Shown here piece after piece: positions 23,178 through 35,230 of a stretch of 64,000 nt of DNA; the stretch's first letter is position 1, and every line of letters begins with the position of its first letter. The DNA comes from Phoenix dactylifera (Eukaryota > Streptophyta > Magnoliopsida > Arecales > Arecaceae): positions 33,094,125 through 33,158,124 of the forward strand of contig NC_052392.1 in assembly GCF_009389715.1 (NCBI RefSeq), read 5' to 3'. Made by a program: the position numbers and the translations under genes. The notes beneath the pieces were generated by a model that saw only the letters and a program-made list of their open reading frames with translations, was not told the origin of the DNA and did not search any database.

Positions 23178-26100
23178 ATGTACGGCTACACGAGCGTGGA
23201 GAAGGCAGCAGGAGGGGACTTGGAGGCCGGGTCGCTGTACCCGGGCCTCTCCCGCGGCGAGAACGATCTCCGGTGGGGCTTCGTCCGCAAGGTGTACGGC
23301 ATTCTCGCCGCTCAGCTCCTCCTCACCACCGTCGTCTCTGCTGCTACCGTCCTCAATGCCTCCATTAATGAACTCCTCACCGGCAGCTCCGGTCTCGCCC
23401 TCGGCTTGGCCCTCCTCCCGCTCTTCTGTACGACTCTCCCTGTCTTTTCTTTCTTTCCGCAATTCTTTTTCCCCCTTGATCCGATCTTTGTCCTCTTGTC
23501 TTCTTTTTCTTGTGGATTTGTTTGATTTCTTTTATTTTTGATATTGCCGTATTGATCTTCTATTCTTGATTTGTAACGTAGGGTTCGGGTGCATCTCGGG
23601 TTTGTCCTAATTGTAGTTGATTTTTTCTTTAATTTTTCTGTTGTACGATTAATATTTTTGTATTTTTAGTTTGATGTAGATAGATCGGATGCGAATAGAT
23701 GTTTGGATGGGGTTCTTGATTTTCAAAATGAATGGCTGCCATCTAAGATCTGGGGTTTGTTGCAGATCACACGATGAGTCAAGCTTTGTTGCATTAAATG
23801 CTGTTGAATTAGGGCTAGGGCTGGGGTTGTGTCCAGGAGGCGCCTTTGACTTTTCAGGGTGGGATTATACCTTATGTATAATATTAGGGTTCTGATGGGC
23901 CCATTTTCTCATGGTTCCATTAAAATGTGGTTGGTTCCGCTTTTTTGTATAATGATATCTTCCTTATTCCTTGTGATCTTTGATTTTCCTTGAAATTGGC
24001 TGACTGTCTGGATTCTTTGGTTTCTGTACTGTAACAAACCAGGAATTAGACGCAGACTTCACATTGGCTTCCTTCAATTCAGCTTCCACTTTCTGTGCCT
24101 TGATACATGACGTAGAAATTGTGATGCTCTGTTATTTAACTTTTAGTTATCTTCTCTTTTCATTATCCCTTTAACCAATGTCGCACTTTATGCTTGAGAA
24201 TTCTGTATTTCTGACATACTATTGGATGATCTTGGTCTTGTCATTTTTTATGGCTGCCTTTTGGGTTTCTCATTATTTTGCTCCTCATCTAACTCCTTCC
24301 TTGAAGTTGGTTCATGGACTTGGTGGCATTATTTTGGTTGGCTATGTCTAGCATGCTAAACAAGTCTCTTTATACCAAGAAGGACTAGGGATTTCCTTAT
24401 TCTATCCACATCAAGTGTTTGCTCTTTTAAATTAGTAGCCCTTGTCTAAAATGCTCTTTTTAGCTCTAAGACTTGCCAGTGTTTGTGCATCAGCCTTTTG
24501 TGTTCTGTGCTTTCAACATTCTTGTCATAAGTCCTGACTATATTTCTTACTATATATGGTATTATATTATGGCTTGCCTTTTCTTCATAATATCATGTTG
24601 GTACATTGCTTGGGTTGTTTGTTTGCAACATTTCATTGTTTTTTGATACCTTATCATTTTGCCTATGCGATATTGGAGTACTTGAGATGGAAAGGATGCA
24701 ACATTGTGCTCAATTGAAGCGATTAGTTAAGTTTCTTGTATGGGTATATGACTTGATAAATGGGTTATTGTGGTCATAAGGCTTAAGCATCTAGGAAAGG
24801 AACTAAAGCATTTAAGTAACTTTGAGAGAAGGAAAGTGTTAGCTATATTGGTTCAGTGTAAGGTTAGAAATTGCTTGAAAGGGGGTCTTTGTTTGATATA
24901 CAGCATATAGTATCGTATTTATTGGTATTGGATAAAGTTAATGGATTATATTTTTTCATATGTAAAAAATAGCTACATACAAGGGGAAAGAGGATTTGAA
25001 AAGGGAAAGTGCTTGTTAAGAGGTTCAACATTGGTTTTTTCATGGTTACTACTACCTAGACATGGATAATGGGTGTCAACAAACAAGTGTCTTGAGGAAT
25101 TCATTAAGGTAATGCAAAGTAACTTAAACATGTGGTCATGATGATAATGATAGGGGGAGATTTGGACTCCATGCTCTAAGTCAAATATTTGGTAAAATGT
25201 TTAATGATCAAAAGTCAATGGTGGGAACATCTAAACCAAAAATCCATACAGTTGATTTTTGTCTATAATTTGAGAAATGCTTATAAATAAAATATTATGC
25301 CTTTCGGAAACATCTAAAATATACGTTAAGAGAGTACAAAAATAGATGATATTTATTAAACTAATATACTAAAATCAAGCCGTCTTGGTACAGAATCCTA
25401 TATTGGTACCATCCTGGTACAGTGTTGATATGCTTTGTACAGAAGTCGGTTCGGGATACTGACACTCGATATGCGGGGCATACCGTGTATTGATTTGGTA
25501 TTAGTACGCTACAATATTGTCATTATGCATTGGTACCGGCTAATTGTGAGAGGTTATTCTAATTGAAATCCTACACTGTTGATTATTATTGACTCATCTT
25601 AAAACATGTAAAGATATAATATCAATACTTTTTGATGCTAGATCATTGCAAAATACTATATCATGTCAATGCTTTCTTTTGTGCACTAGATGAATAGGTT
25701 GGAGACTACCCAAAAAAATGATTGTTACTTTATAGGCATCTGTAGTGGTGAAAAAAAATTGATAGTGTGGGCCTTAAAGTTAGAGTGTTCATGGAAAAAG
25801 GGCACTTTTGACAGAGGTATTAGTACGGTACAATATTGTCATTATGCATCGGTACCGACTAATTGTGAGAGGTTATTCTAATTGAAAGTCTACACTGTTG
25901 ATTATTATTGACTCATCTTAAAACATGTAAAGATATAATATCAATACTTTTTGATGCTAGATCATCGCAAAATACTATATCATGTCAATGCTTTTCTTTT
26001 GTGCACTAGATGAATAGGTTGGAGACTACCAAAAAAAAATGATTGTTACTTTATAGGCATCTGTAGTGGTGTAAAAAAATTGATGGTGTGGGCCTTAAAG

Positions 26101-29100
26101 TTAGAGTGTTCATGGAAAAAGGGCACTTTTGACGGAGCAGCCTTTGTCATTTGACATCAGATTGTTAAGGCATTGGCAGTTGGGGAAGAGGGCTTTTGTG
26201 CAATAATGTTCCTATGGTGGAGCTTATAGCTACCTGGGAAGGGCTATTGTATGCTACCACCTAGCTTCATGCCACATGTATCTGGTTTGAGGGGGACTCA
26301 GACAATCGTAGGCTGGGTCAATAAGCTGCATCAATTATACTCAAATGTTCATCCTCTGCTTATTGACTTGGTGCATGGCTCAAGTTATTTTAAAGCATCA
26401 CATATTTTCAGGAAGGGCTACAAGTCTGTAGATTGGGTGGCTTCTTTTATGGCTCACCATTCTCCTGCTTGCTTATGGACAACTCTTGGTGACTATCCCC
26501 AAGATCTTAGAGAGAGACTATATTCTAATGTTGTTGGATGTGTTTATACTTGCCATGTATGAATGGTAAGCCGTTTGTGCCCCAAAAAAATTTAAAGAGT
26601 GTTCATGATTGATTTTGAATCCCTAAACTCTTTTCTCAATGGTGCTCAGATATGCAGCCCAAGAGGGGGGTGAATTGGGTTCTTTTCGAATTCTTAAATA
26701 CGATATGCAACTGAAACAAGAATGTGTTGTGTTTAAGTGAAGTGCAGCAAATTACAATCACAAATATACTTAAGCAAGATTGAAATAAATATAAATGAAA
26801 GCAAATAGTTGCTAGAGGATGAATAGATAACGAAGATAAACACACCCATACAACAAACACAATAATGTAGTTTTTGCCTTGTTTGGTTAGTCTATTGACT
26901 TTCTATGATTTTTTTGTAATTAAGGGTAATAGAAGGCTCATTCATTTATCTGCATAGAGAATAGAAAGATGTCTTGATGGCAATTTAATTTTGTAATGTG
27001 TAACAGCCATGTAGACTATGGACATTGATCCCAATATCGTTGGAACCGGTACCGGGTACCGTACTGGTTTTCCGACAGCACGAGTCGGTATGGGCCATGC
27101 TAGGCCAATACCGGGCCCGTACCGATAGAGAAAAATGCCGGACCCGGAGAAGGAGAAGAGAAAAATAGAGATAATGGGGCAGGGAGGGAGAACGAGCGAT
27201 GGCGGATGCCGGCGGAGGGCCAGCAGAGGCTGCGGGGGGAGGCGGTGATTTGCTGACTTCACTTAAAACAGTGGCCGCGGCCTCGGCCTCGGCCTCCGCC
27301 GCCCTCCCGTTGCCCCCGCTGCCCATCGTTCACCCTCCCTACCCCGCTCTCTCTCTTTCTCTTCTTCTCCAGCTCCGGCAGCGAGCCGTTTTCAATAGCT
27401 GAACCATACCGGTAAGCCATCGGTACGGCTCGGAACGGGCGGAACCGACCGGTTTGGCTGGGTTCCACATTCCTTGATTGATCCTAATCATGCAACAAGG
27501 GAATATATTGGTTAATCACGATTTTTTTAAATTTTGTTGATAATGATAGGGCTGAGATGGAAACTTTTAGGGCTATAGTTGATTAAAGGAGTAATTAAGT
27601 TCCTTGTGTCGGTGTACAGGTTAATAAATGAATAATTCTGGAAAAAAGTCGTATGATTCTAGCAGGATTCTTTCGGTGGCAAAGTACCAAAGCATGTAGG
27701 TATTTGAAAATAAAAAGTTTGTTTGTGGGTGTGAAATTGCATTGTATGTGTGTCATGTTGAACATCATCTAGGGGAAATGTTTGACACAGAAGGTAAGAT
27801 ATTATGTTAGTTAATATGAATAGAGTTGGAAAAAGAAGATTTTCATACCTAAAACTAGGTTATTCTGTTTCACTAAAAATATATTTGATGGTTTTACCAA
27901 CCTAATTTCATCTGAAAATTAAAAATGGAAAGAGTATAGAAGAAAATGGAAGGACAAAAACATAATTGCGATGCAAGTGAAAAGCAGGATTCAGGGAGAT
28001 TACATGAATTATTATCAACAACACTTGTCACTAGCAAAGAGGTGTTGTGATGAGACTGCGTTCCATCAGGTTTTCCTAAATCAAGAGAAATCATTTTCTA
28101 GTGCAAACTGAGATCGTTGAGCTATGTCACGGAGTGGACTCGGTTTGTCGGGAAGTCAATCGTCTTTGGCGGAATCTGTTAATCCATTGTATGTTTTACA
28201 TCAATTTCTGAGAGAATGTAAATAAAGGTTTTTTGATTTTCAATATTGTGATAGCTATATGATACCAGGCTTTCTTGGGTGGACACTCCTATTACAATAG
28301 TGAAAAGCATATTTAAGATATGATGCATGATGTCGTGAACTGTATTGACAGTGGCAGGAGAGGCTGCTGGTCTGTGGGAGATGAAAAATCCAGGCAGCAT
28401 GTGATCTCTAGTCTCTGATTTCCTTGCTTCTTTTGGTTAGCGTGAATTTGGAACCTTAATCAGAAACAGATATTTATTTTCCAGTTATTTTCATGTTAAT
28501 GTTGCTCTATATATGGTCTACAATGTACAAGTAATTGACAAGTGCCGTTTTTGGAGAAAGACAAACTTTCCAAATTGTTTAATCATGTTGCATGCATTTT
28601 ATTCATTATGATATAAACATAAAGGCTTGCATTTCCAGGGGTGCATGCTTCTGTCCTTCCCTAATCAAGTAATTGGGGCAACCAGTTTGCTTGGTAGAGC
28701 AGGCTGGGTTGGAGTCCCTTCCGGATCATGCCTGATTGTTAATTGGACAATAGAATTCAACATTACATTGTACTGGAGATTAGATAATCTTCTTTTTGCT
28801 GTTCCTATATCTCTTAGTGCTTTATCATTGTGCAGGTTTCAGCAACGATTTGTAATGCATAAAATCCGTTGCTAATTTTGTTTTAAACATTTTTTTTCTG
28901 CTCTCTTAGCAGCTTCGATTGTAGTCTTGTTTTCATTTTCTGCTGTTGGAAGGAGGAAATTATATGATAAATGACTCTTCTGAACATTCTTTTGCAGTTT
29001 TCATGCTAAAGAAATGTAACTTAAGGTTTCTTTTTTTATACCAGCAATAGTGACACACTAACAAAAGTCTCTATTTTGCAGTAATGTTCCCACTGTATCT

Positions 29101-31872
29101 TTATCAACAAAAGCACCCACTGAATTTCATATTTCTTGGGCTGTTCACTTTGTGCCTAAGCCTGAGTGTGGGTGTAGCTTGTGCAAATACCCAAGGTGAA
29201 AATTACTTGCTTTTTAGACATATTTGTTATTATTCTGGTCTAGTGCTTGTAGAGATCTGCATTCTACTCAATTCTTTTTTCTTACAATTTTTTTTTTCAG
29301 GTAGAATTGTGCTTGAGGCATTGATTTTGACTTCTGCTGTTGTTTCATCCTTAACTGGATATACTTTCTGGGCTTCAAAGAAGGGCAAAGACTTTAGCTA
29401 TCTTGGACCAATTTTATTTGCTAGTCTTCTTGTTCTCCTTCTTACAAGTTTTATTCAGGTATGTTGTGATCAGCATCAGCAATTTTATTTGGTGATCAGA
29501 AATTGTTCGATCTGTTTTTTAAAAATTGTTTAATATTCTACATTTTTTGTCTTTTTGAAACTTTTAGTCTGCCAAAATTATGCATTTTTTATACAAAGAT
29601 TCAAAACAGTGATCTGCAATATATCTTCGGTCTACATGACTTGATTTACTTTTTATTATTATGAATTTCCCTTTCTTATCATTTTCTGGTTGAGACTCTA
29701 AAACATCAGTTGGAACCATCAAAATTGATGACATTAAAAAAAAGTTTTCATTGGCCAAAGCTTTCAATCCCTTAGTAGCTGGTATTTTCTACCTAGGGAA
29801 CATCCATGCTTCAGATCTTTCTGGTCTCTCAAACATGCACCCGCTTCCTAAATTCTTCCTTACCTAAGTTGTTTTAAGATATCCACTTTCCTGCGCCAGC
29901 ACTTGCTCCCAGTTTTGGCAACTGTCTTCAAATCTCAGGGTGCTTCAACTCTTCCTCCTGAAACCAACATAATCCTGAATACAACTGTGAAACATTAAGT
30001 ATGATGTAATGTAGAAAATGCTTATATAAGTGAGTAAATTTGTAAGAGCACCTAGTAATTATATTCTTGGTGGTCAACTATGTTGGGTAAAATCTAGTAA
30101 TCTAGTTATCTGCAAATAAATATAGAAGGTAGGTGTGAAGTAGATGATTTGAGTTTTGGTTTGCATTATGATTCCTTGTTACAAAACTGCAACTCTTCCT
30201 CAGAAAAACATGCAAGGAATTGAGGCTTAACAAGTATGGAGTACCGGCCCGGCTGTTAATACATGTTTGACAACAATGCATTGGTTGGTTAGTAGAATCT
30301 AGCTAGTTTAGGGCCCAAGTCCTTAGAGGTCCTTCATACTTTTTATTCAATAGTGAATTAGAATTTTGGTTCCATTGCTTTATGAATTCTTTGGATCCTT
30401 GCTTTGAAGTTTATACCATCCATCAGATTAATCAAAATTGGTGGCCGGAGGGGTAGTACCTGAATCTCAAAGCAGACTACACCTGGGTATAATGAGTGAA
30501 ATTTCATGAGTACAATTTTTTTCCAATGCATTCATAGGAGCAAAAACACTCTTGACTTAAGGAGAAGGTGAACGCACTCTAAAAAAGTTAAATATAAGCA
30601 TGATTACGATCATGAGAAAATTACAACAATTTTACATGGCTTGTTATAGAAACTAGATGCTCAATATAAATAAGTAAATACATTCTTATGAGTTTCTTGA
30701 CTGGTTGATCTTGCATTCAGGACATGCTTACAATAACCATAATGTTCATATAACACTTTTAATGAATGTATCCTTCTCATGATTGGCACGAGGACCCAAC
30801 AAAACTTTCTATGTAAGATCTTGTTTATCATTATTAATGCTCTTCCTTGTAGTGGGATATGTTCAGTTCAAAAAAATTAAGAGTGAAGACGATGAAGACT
30901 AGAAGGAACGGGTGAAAATATTGTGAAGGAAAAGAAAAATCAAGGCTCCTAAGTAGGGACCTTTCAAACAACACATAATACGATTATCTTGTATTTAGTT
31001 ACTAATAAAAAGGACAATCATATAGCCACAAGCCATCCTTTCGTGCTGGCTTTTACTCACAGATGTGGCCAGTACTGAATGGCAGCATTTCTCAGTAAAT
31101 TCTAGCTGCCTGTGAGCTGCAGGCAGCTGCATCCATGCATGGCACGTCAGCATGTAAGCCCGCCCATATAAATGCGGTCTATGATTAGTAGTCATATGTT
31201 AGGGCGTTTGTTAGGCAGCAGTGTGGAAAACTGAAATGGGGAATTGTTTTCGTCTTTTAAGAAATGGAGGGGTAATAGTTATTATAATGCTTTCGAGGTA
31301 ATATATAAAATTAACTATATTACATTTTTATAAATCTTGTTTCATGATTTACACAAAACTCAAAAGGCATGTGGAAAATATTATAGACAACCTTAGCTGC
31401 TCTTTGATTATCCAAAATTTGCGAAGTATTGATTAGGTGTATCCTTAAGCAAAAAAAATGCCACTGCAAGTTCACTAGCAAATCATTGTTGTACTTATCA
31501 ATAGTGGATAGAGTTCTAAATGCGGTACTCTGTTATCTTTCCCAGTGAGTGAGCTCTTGCTTTGAAGCTATTTGTATTACCCTACTCTGGCTTGAACCTG
31601 GTGGTGGCTGGATTTTGACTTATTTCAACCATCATGGTTGTGAATGTTTGTTACCGCAGATATTCTTTCCACTTGGGTCTACATCGGTTGCTGTTTTTGG
31701 TGGGCTCGGAGCTATGATCTTCTCAGCTTTTCTTGTCTACGACACAGACAACTTGATAAAGCGCTACACCTATGATGAGTACATATGGGCATCGGTTGTT
31801 CTCTACCTGGACATCCTCAACCTGTTCCTTTCCCTTCTGAACTTGCTGAGAGGCATGCAGTCCGATGGCTAG
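23178..31872 (+). CDS. LFG: BI-1-like LIFEGUARD (TMBIM) membrane protein
   Basis: Four exons, 23178-23427, 29082-29195, 29301-29458 and 31660-31872, sum to 735 nt with every phase consistent, giving 244 residues, a normal length for the family. LFG/TMBIM proteins are multi-pass endomembrane proteins that suppress stress-induced cell death and affect calcium leak. Signature segments are RWGFVRKVYGILAAQLLLTT (first membrane span), YQQKHPLNFIFLGLFT, ILTSAVVSSLTGYTFWASKK, GPILFASLLVLLLTSF and, at the C-terminus, FLVYDTDNLIKRYTYDEYI with LYLDILNLFLSLL. The acidic pair in VYDTD is the conserved pore-region motif of BI-1 relatives. All introns are GT-AG; intron 1 is 5.65 kb and holds repeats. The exon 1 start is the first ATG after the TATA box. 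Confidence 0.95.
25497..26136 (+). repeat. Tandem duplication, period about 319 bp, in LFG intron 1
   Basis: 25501-25819 and 25820-26136 are nearly identical. Both contain CAATATTGTCATTATGCAT, GTGAGAGGTTATTCTAATTG, AAACATGTAAAGATATAATA and CTTTATAGGCATCTGTAGTG. They differ by scattered single-base changes and small A-run differences, implying a fairly recent duplication. Confidence 0.92.
26136..26600 (+). mobile_element. LINE 3' fragment (RNase H tail) in LFG intron 1
   Basis: The plus strand reads ELIATWEGLLYATT, then QTIVGWVNKLHQLYSNVHPL, FKASHIFRKGYKSVDWVASF and a last stretch NVVGCVYTCHV. This is the same RNase H C-terminus and VVGC tail as the copy at 43741-45088. Short frame breaks show it is dead. 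It ends near a CCCCAAAAAAA run. Confidence 0.75.
27030..27475. repeat. Dispersed GGTACC-rich repeat, copy 1 (LFG intron 1)
   Basis: The copy begins TGGAACCGGTACCGGGTACC, passes CGAGTCGGTATGGGCCATGC and a purine-rich GGGAGGGAGAACGAG stretch, and ends with GGTACGGCTCGGAACGGGCG and CCGACCGGTTTGGCTGGG. The first 100 bp align with 48876-48975. A related word set also appears at 25385-25550. No protein homology is apparent. Confidence 0.65.
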
Positions 31873-34800
31873 GAAGGAGTAACTGGTTACATTAATTATA
31901 AAACAACGGTTCCACTTGAATGAAGTTCATCTGAATACAACTTCACCTGTTTCTATTTTTTCTCGATTTTTTGATGTCCGTCGTATCTGGTTTGTCAAGT
32001 TTTCACAGCGTTTTATATTAGTATGTTGTACATGGAGGATTTCAGCAAATAACAGAGCTCGTTAAGGGCTCTTTTGTTAAGTATTTTCTGTTTTTTGTTG
32101 TCAGTTGTAACCCTATATGCTAGATGATCATGTTTTCCCAATATTATAGTGCATACTATTCTGGGCAAGGTTTTTTCTTGTATTATTATTTAATAATTTT
32201 TAATTTTTTTTAATTAGTGTAATCTAGCGACCATGTTGAAACTATTCTTCTTTGGTGGAAATCTACCTAGAGACCCGGCATGTTTTTATTTGAGCTAATT
32301 GTTCTCTTATAGGTGGTGCTTTGAGTGCTATTTGTATTGCACAATGTATTCGCATGTATTTTCAAAGTTATATCCAATGCAGTGCCTCAGTTTCTGTGGA
32401 TTGCAAATATCGATCCCTTGGTTGTTATAGGTAGAAAAATCAGACTTTGCCATAAAAGACAAAAAAAACAAGAAGCCCGTTAAAACTTTGAAAGAGTTCG
32501 GAATTTAGGATAACCAGAATTTGGAAAGAAAATAGTGGAACCTAAAAATGCAGGAAATATTTGTATTTGAATTAGTACAGGAGAGGCAATAACTACAGAT
32601 GATAGCAATAGGGATACCACCACCAGCAAAAATAAGTACAGATGATGGTTTGCAAGATTTCTTGATTTCATGGTCGCGAACTCGTGAATAAATTGTACAA
32701 TCCAAAATGAGAATTAATAGGATCTTTTCATTATTCGGGGAGACTTGTTTTATGCTCAGGGCTGTTTGTCCGGCAGCCTGATGCGTTCTTATATTCGGTC
32801 TTTTCCCCTTCTTTTTAGCTGCGTTCGGGGCTAAGAATCGTTGAAATGGCGCAGAGATGTCAATGGCAACGGTTTCAGCCGCTTATCGATTGGCAACCAG
32901 TATAGTCTTGCTCCTCCAGCATGAGAAAGCCAAGCTGATGCAATTTCTTCTTAATTTTTGCTAGTCGCACGCCAGGTTTAGGCTGTTAATGATGCCTTCA
33001 ATCAGAAAATGATGCCTTAATCATGTTAACAGATTGACAGGATCCATCCTTGTACCCCTTTGTGATCTCTGAACAGACTGCCATCTAGCAGTTCTCATTT
33101 GTGATCTCCCAAGGGGCTACTAAAAAAAGGGCTGTTAAAAGATAGACCGTTAAAAGATACAATCTGCAATTATCTATTATCCTACTGGATCACAGGTTTT
33201 GGTAGGTCATGCTCCTAAAAGATCCATACTTCAAGTCAACGCTGGCCACCTGGTGGCAATAACATTTACATTGTTGTTTTGGTGGGTTTTTTTTTTGTTT
33301 TTTAAGATCAATTTCTTGGGCTGAGTGGCAGGAACTCCTTCTTGGACCCAGAAATGCTTTCTGGGCCTGCTAAAGCTGGTGTGGCAACTTACAGTTCAAC
33401 TTTGTAATCCTCTCCTGCCACAGTGCTGAGGATAACTCCTAGCATGCATCTAACAGGAGGTCCGTAGGGTCCCTCTCCATAGAATCCTTGGTTGCAATAG
33501 AAGGACGCTTTGATTTGTACTTATTGCAAGAAAACTAGCATCTGACACGTTAAAAGAGCAAGGTTTACTCTCTAACATTTGATGGACTTGGTTATCAAGA
33601 TTACTTTTAAGTAGATTTAGTGAATATACTCCTGTTCATTCTCACATATTTTCATTTGATCATACTAATTTCCAGAATATAAACCAATCCTCTCATGCCA
33701 TGTGGTAGAAGAAGTTTAATTTTGGTGTGCATGAAACAGGATCACTGTAGCATCACTCTCATAATAATAGAAATTGTTTGGTAGATACGCAAGTTTCAAG
33801 GGCTTCCATGCCATCCTGGGCTCAAGGCCTGCAATCGGCGGTCAGGCCCATCATATATGAGTCTCACTGCAACAGAGAATTCCAGTCCAGCACACCTCAA
33901 AGGGAATTTGGTATGCATGACTTAGTATCTAGAATGTTATACATTTCTTGACATTATGACTTAGTATGCATGCTTCATTTTTTGACAATTCCATTCCTTG
34001 ACATTATGATTTTGTTACGCATAAAATGATCGTGACATTTCGGATGGTGGTCAAGGATGAAAGCTAAAGATGGAGGATCGAATCGGTGTAACAAATTCGA
34101 TACTCCGGGCCCAACAAGCAACATGTGATGGTGACCTATCTAGATGGAAGATCATCTCATCCACATTAAGTCTATAAAGTTTCATTGTCTTGTCTCCTTC
34201 TCCATTTCTCATTGATTAATTAACATTCTAAATAGAACCTTTTAGTGTTCTTATTTGTTACGGTAGAATATTATACAAGGACTTATTCTATGGACAATGT
34301 TCTAGGATCAATTTGGACAGCAAATAGGCTGCTCAATTGACGTTTTGAGCAATAATGACTAGCCTAGCCAAACCAAAACGTAAGGTTGAAATAGATAGGT
34401 TCCATTTGAAATAACTTGTGGATTGACATTAACAAAAAGATAATCATGCAGCATGTATCAACTAGCTAGTAGCGAAGGCGATCAAAGACAAAACATGATG
34501 CGTAGACAAATTCAACTTGTTATTCCATGATAGAGATGGAGACAAAAGGAGACACAAAAATCACTGATCTAAATGATAGAATTAGCATGCGTGCATGTGC
34601 ATGCGCACGCACGGGCCCACAGAGAGATTATATAAAAAATCATTGATTTTGTAATAATTTTTTTACTGGTTCATTTTATTGACATAAAAATAAAAATGAT
34701 GAACACCATATCTCTTAAAATTAGTACAGTATAAAATGAAGAATTTTTAGATGCATTCAAATTATAGGAGCTAGCAACCCCACATGTGCTTATACCTGCA

Positions 34801-34970
34801 GCATCACTCTCTGTAGTCAAATGAACTTTTTTTTTTTTTTTGTGGAGCTTGAGTAACTGCAATGTAATGTTTTTGACATTATAGGTGCTGGTGGGTCCCG
34901 GATGTGCTATAATTGGTGCTAATTATTACCGTTGTTATTGCTACAATTGAAAAGCAATAATAATTGCGCT
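31873..34970. other. 3' flank of LFG and intergenic DNA
   Basis: The LFG 3' UTR probably ends within about 300 bp of the stop codon. The rest is AT-rich without a supportable gene. Near 33925-34020 the phrase TTGACATTATGA recurs, and 34587-34612 is an alternating purine-pyrimidine GCATGCGTGCATGTGCATGC run. Confidence 0.5.
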
Positions 34971-34974
34971 CGGC

Positions 34975-35230
34975 TCGTATTGCATGCTAGAGCAGCTGAA
35001 GAATGATTCAGCTACTGTTTTCGGCTGGATTCAGAAAAGTGCTGGCAGTGTGGGTGGGTGCCACCCTTTTCTTCGAGACATCCAGGCTATAGTTAGTAAC
35101 GGTGTAGTATTCCAGGCCAAACATGTCTACAGAGAGACCAATGAAGCTACATATTGGATGACCTCGTACCTGGCCAACTACTTCGATCGGAGAGAGAAAG
35201 TTATCTAGCGCATTCTAAAATTTATTCTTT
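34975..35230 (+). mobile_element. LINE RNase H fragment
   Basis: An open stretch reads NDSATVFGWIQKSAGSVGG, then HPFLRDIQAIVSNGVVFQ, AKHVYRETNEATYWMTSYLA and NYFD. This matches the C-terminal half of the plant LINE RNase H domain; the usual ADWLASY is altered to TYWMTSY. It is followed by an A/T-rich run at 35220-35240. Confidence 0.75.

Noticed and set aside
29084..29533. A separate 149-residue membrane protein starting at 29084
   Set aside because: The frame runs through exon 2, intron 2 and exon 3 of the LFG gene because intron 2 happens to lack a stop; removing the GT-AG intron restores family continuity.
31549..31659. ATG-initiated extension upstream of LFG exon 4
   Set aside because: The sequence before the CGCAG acceptor at 31659 has no family similarity and is intron.
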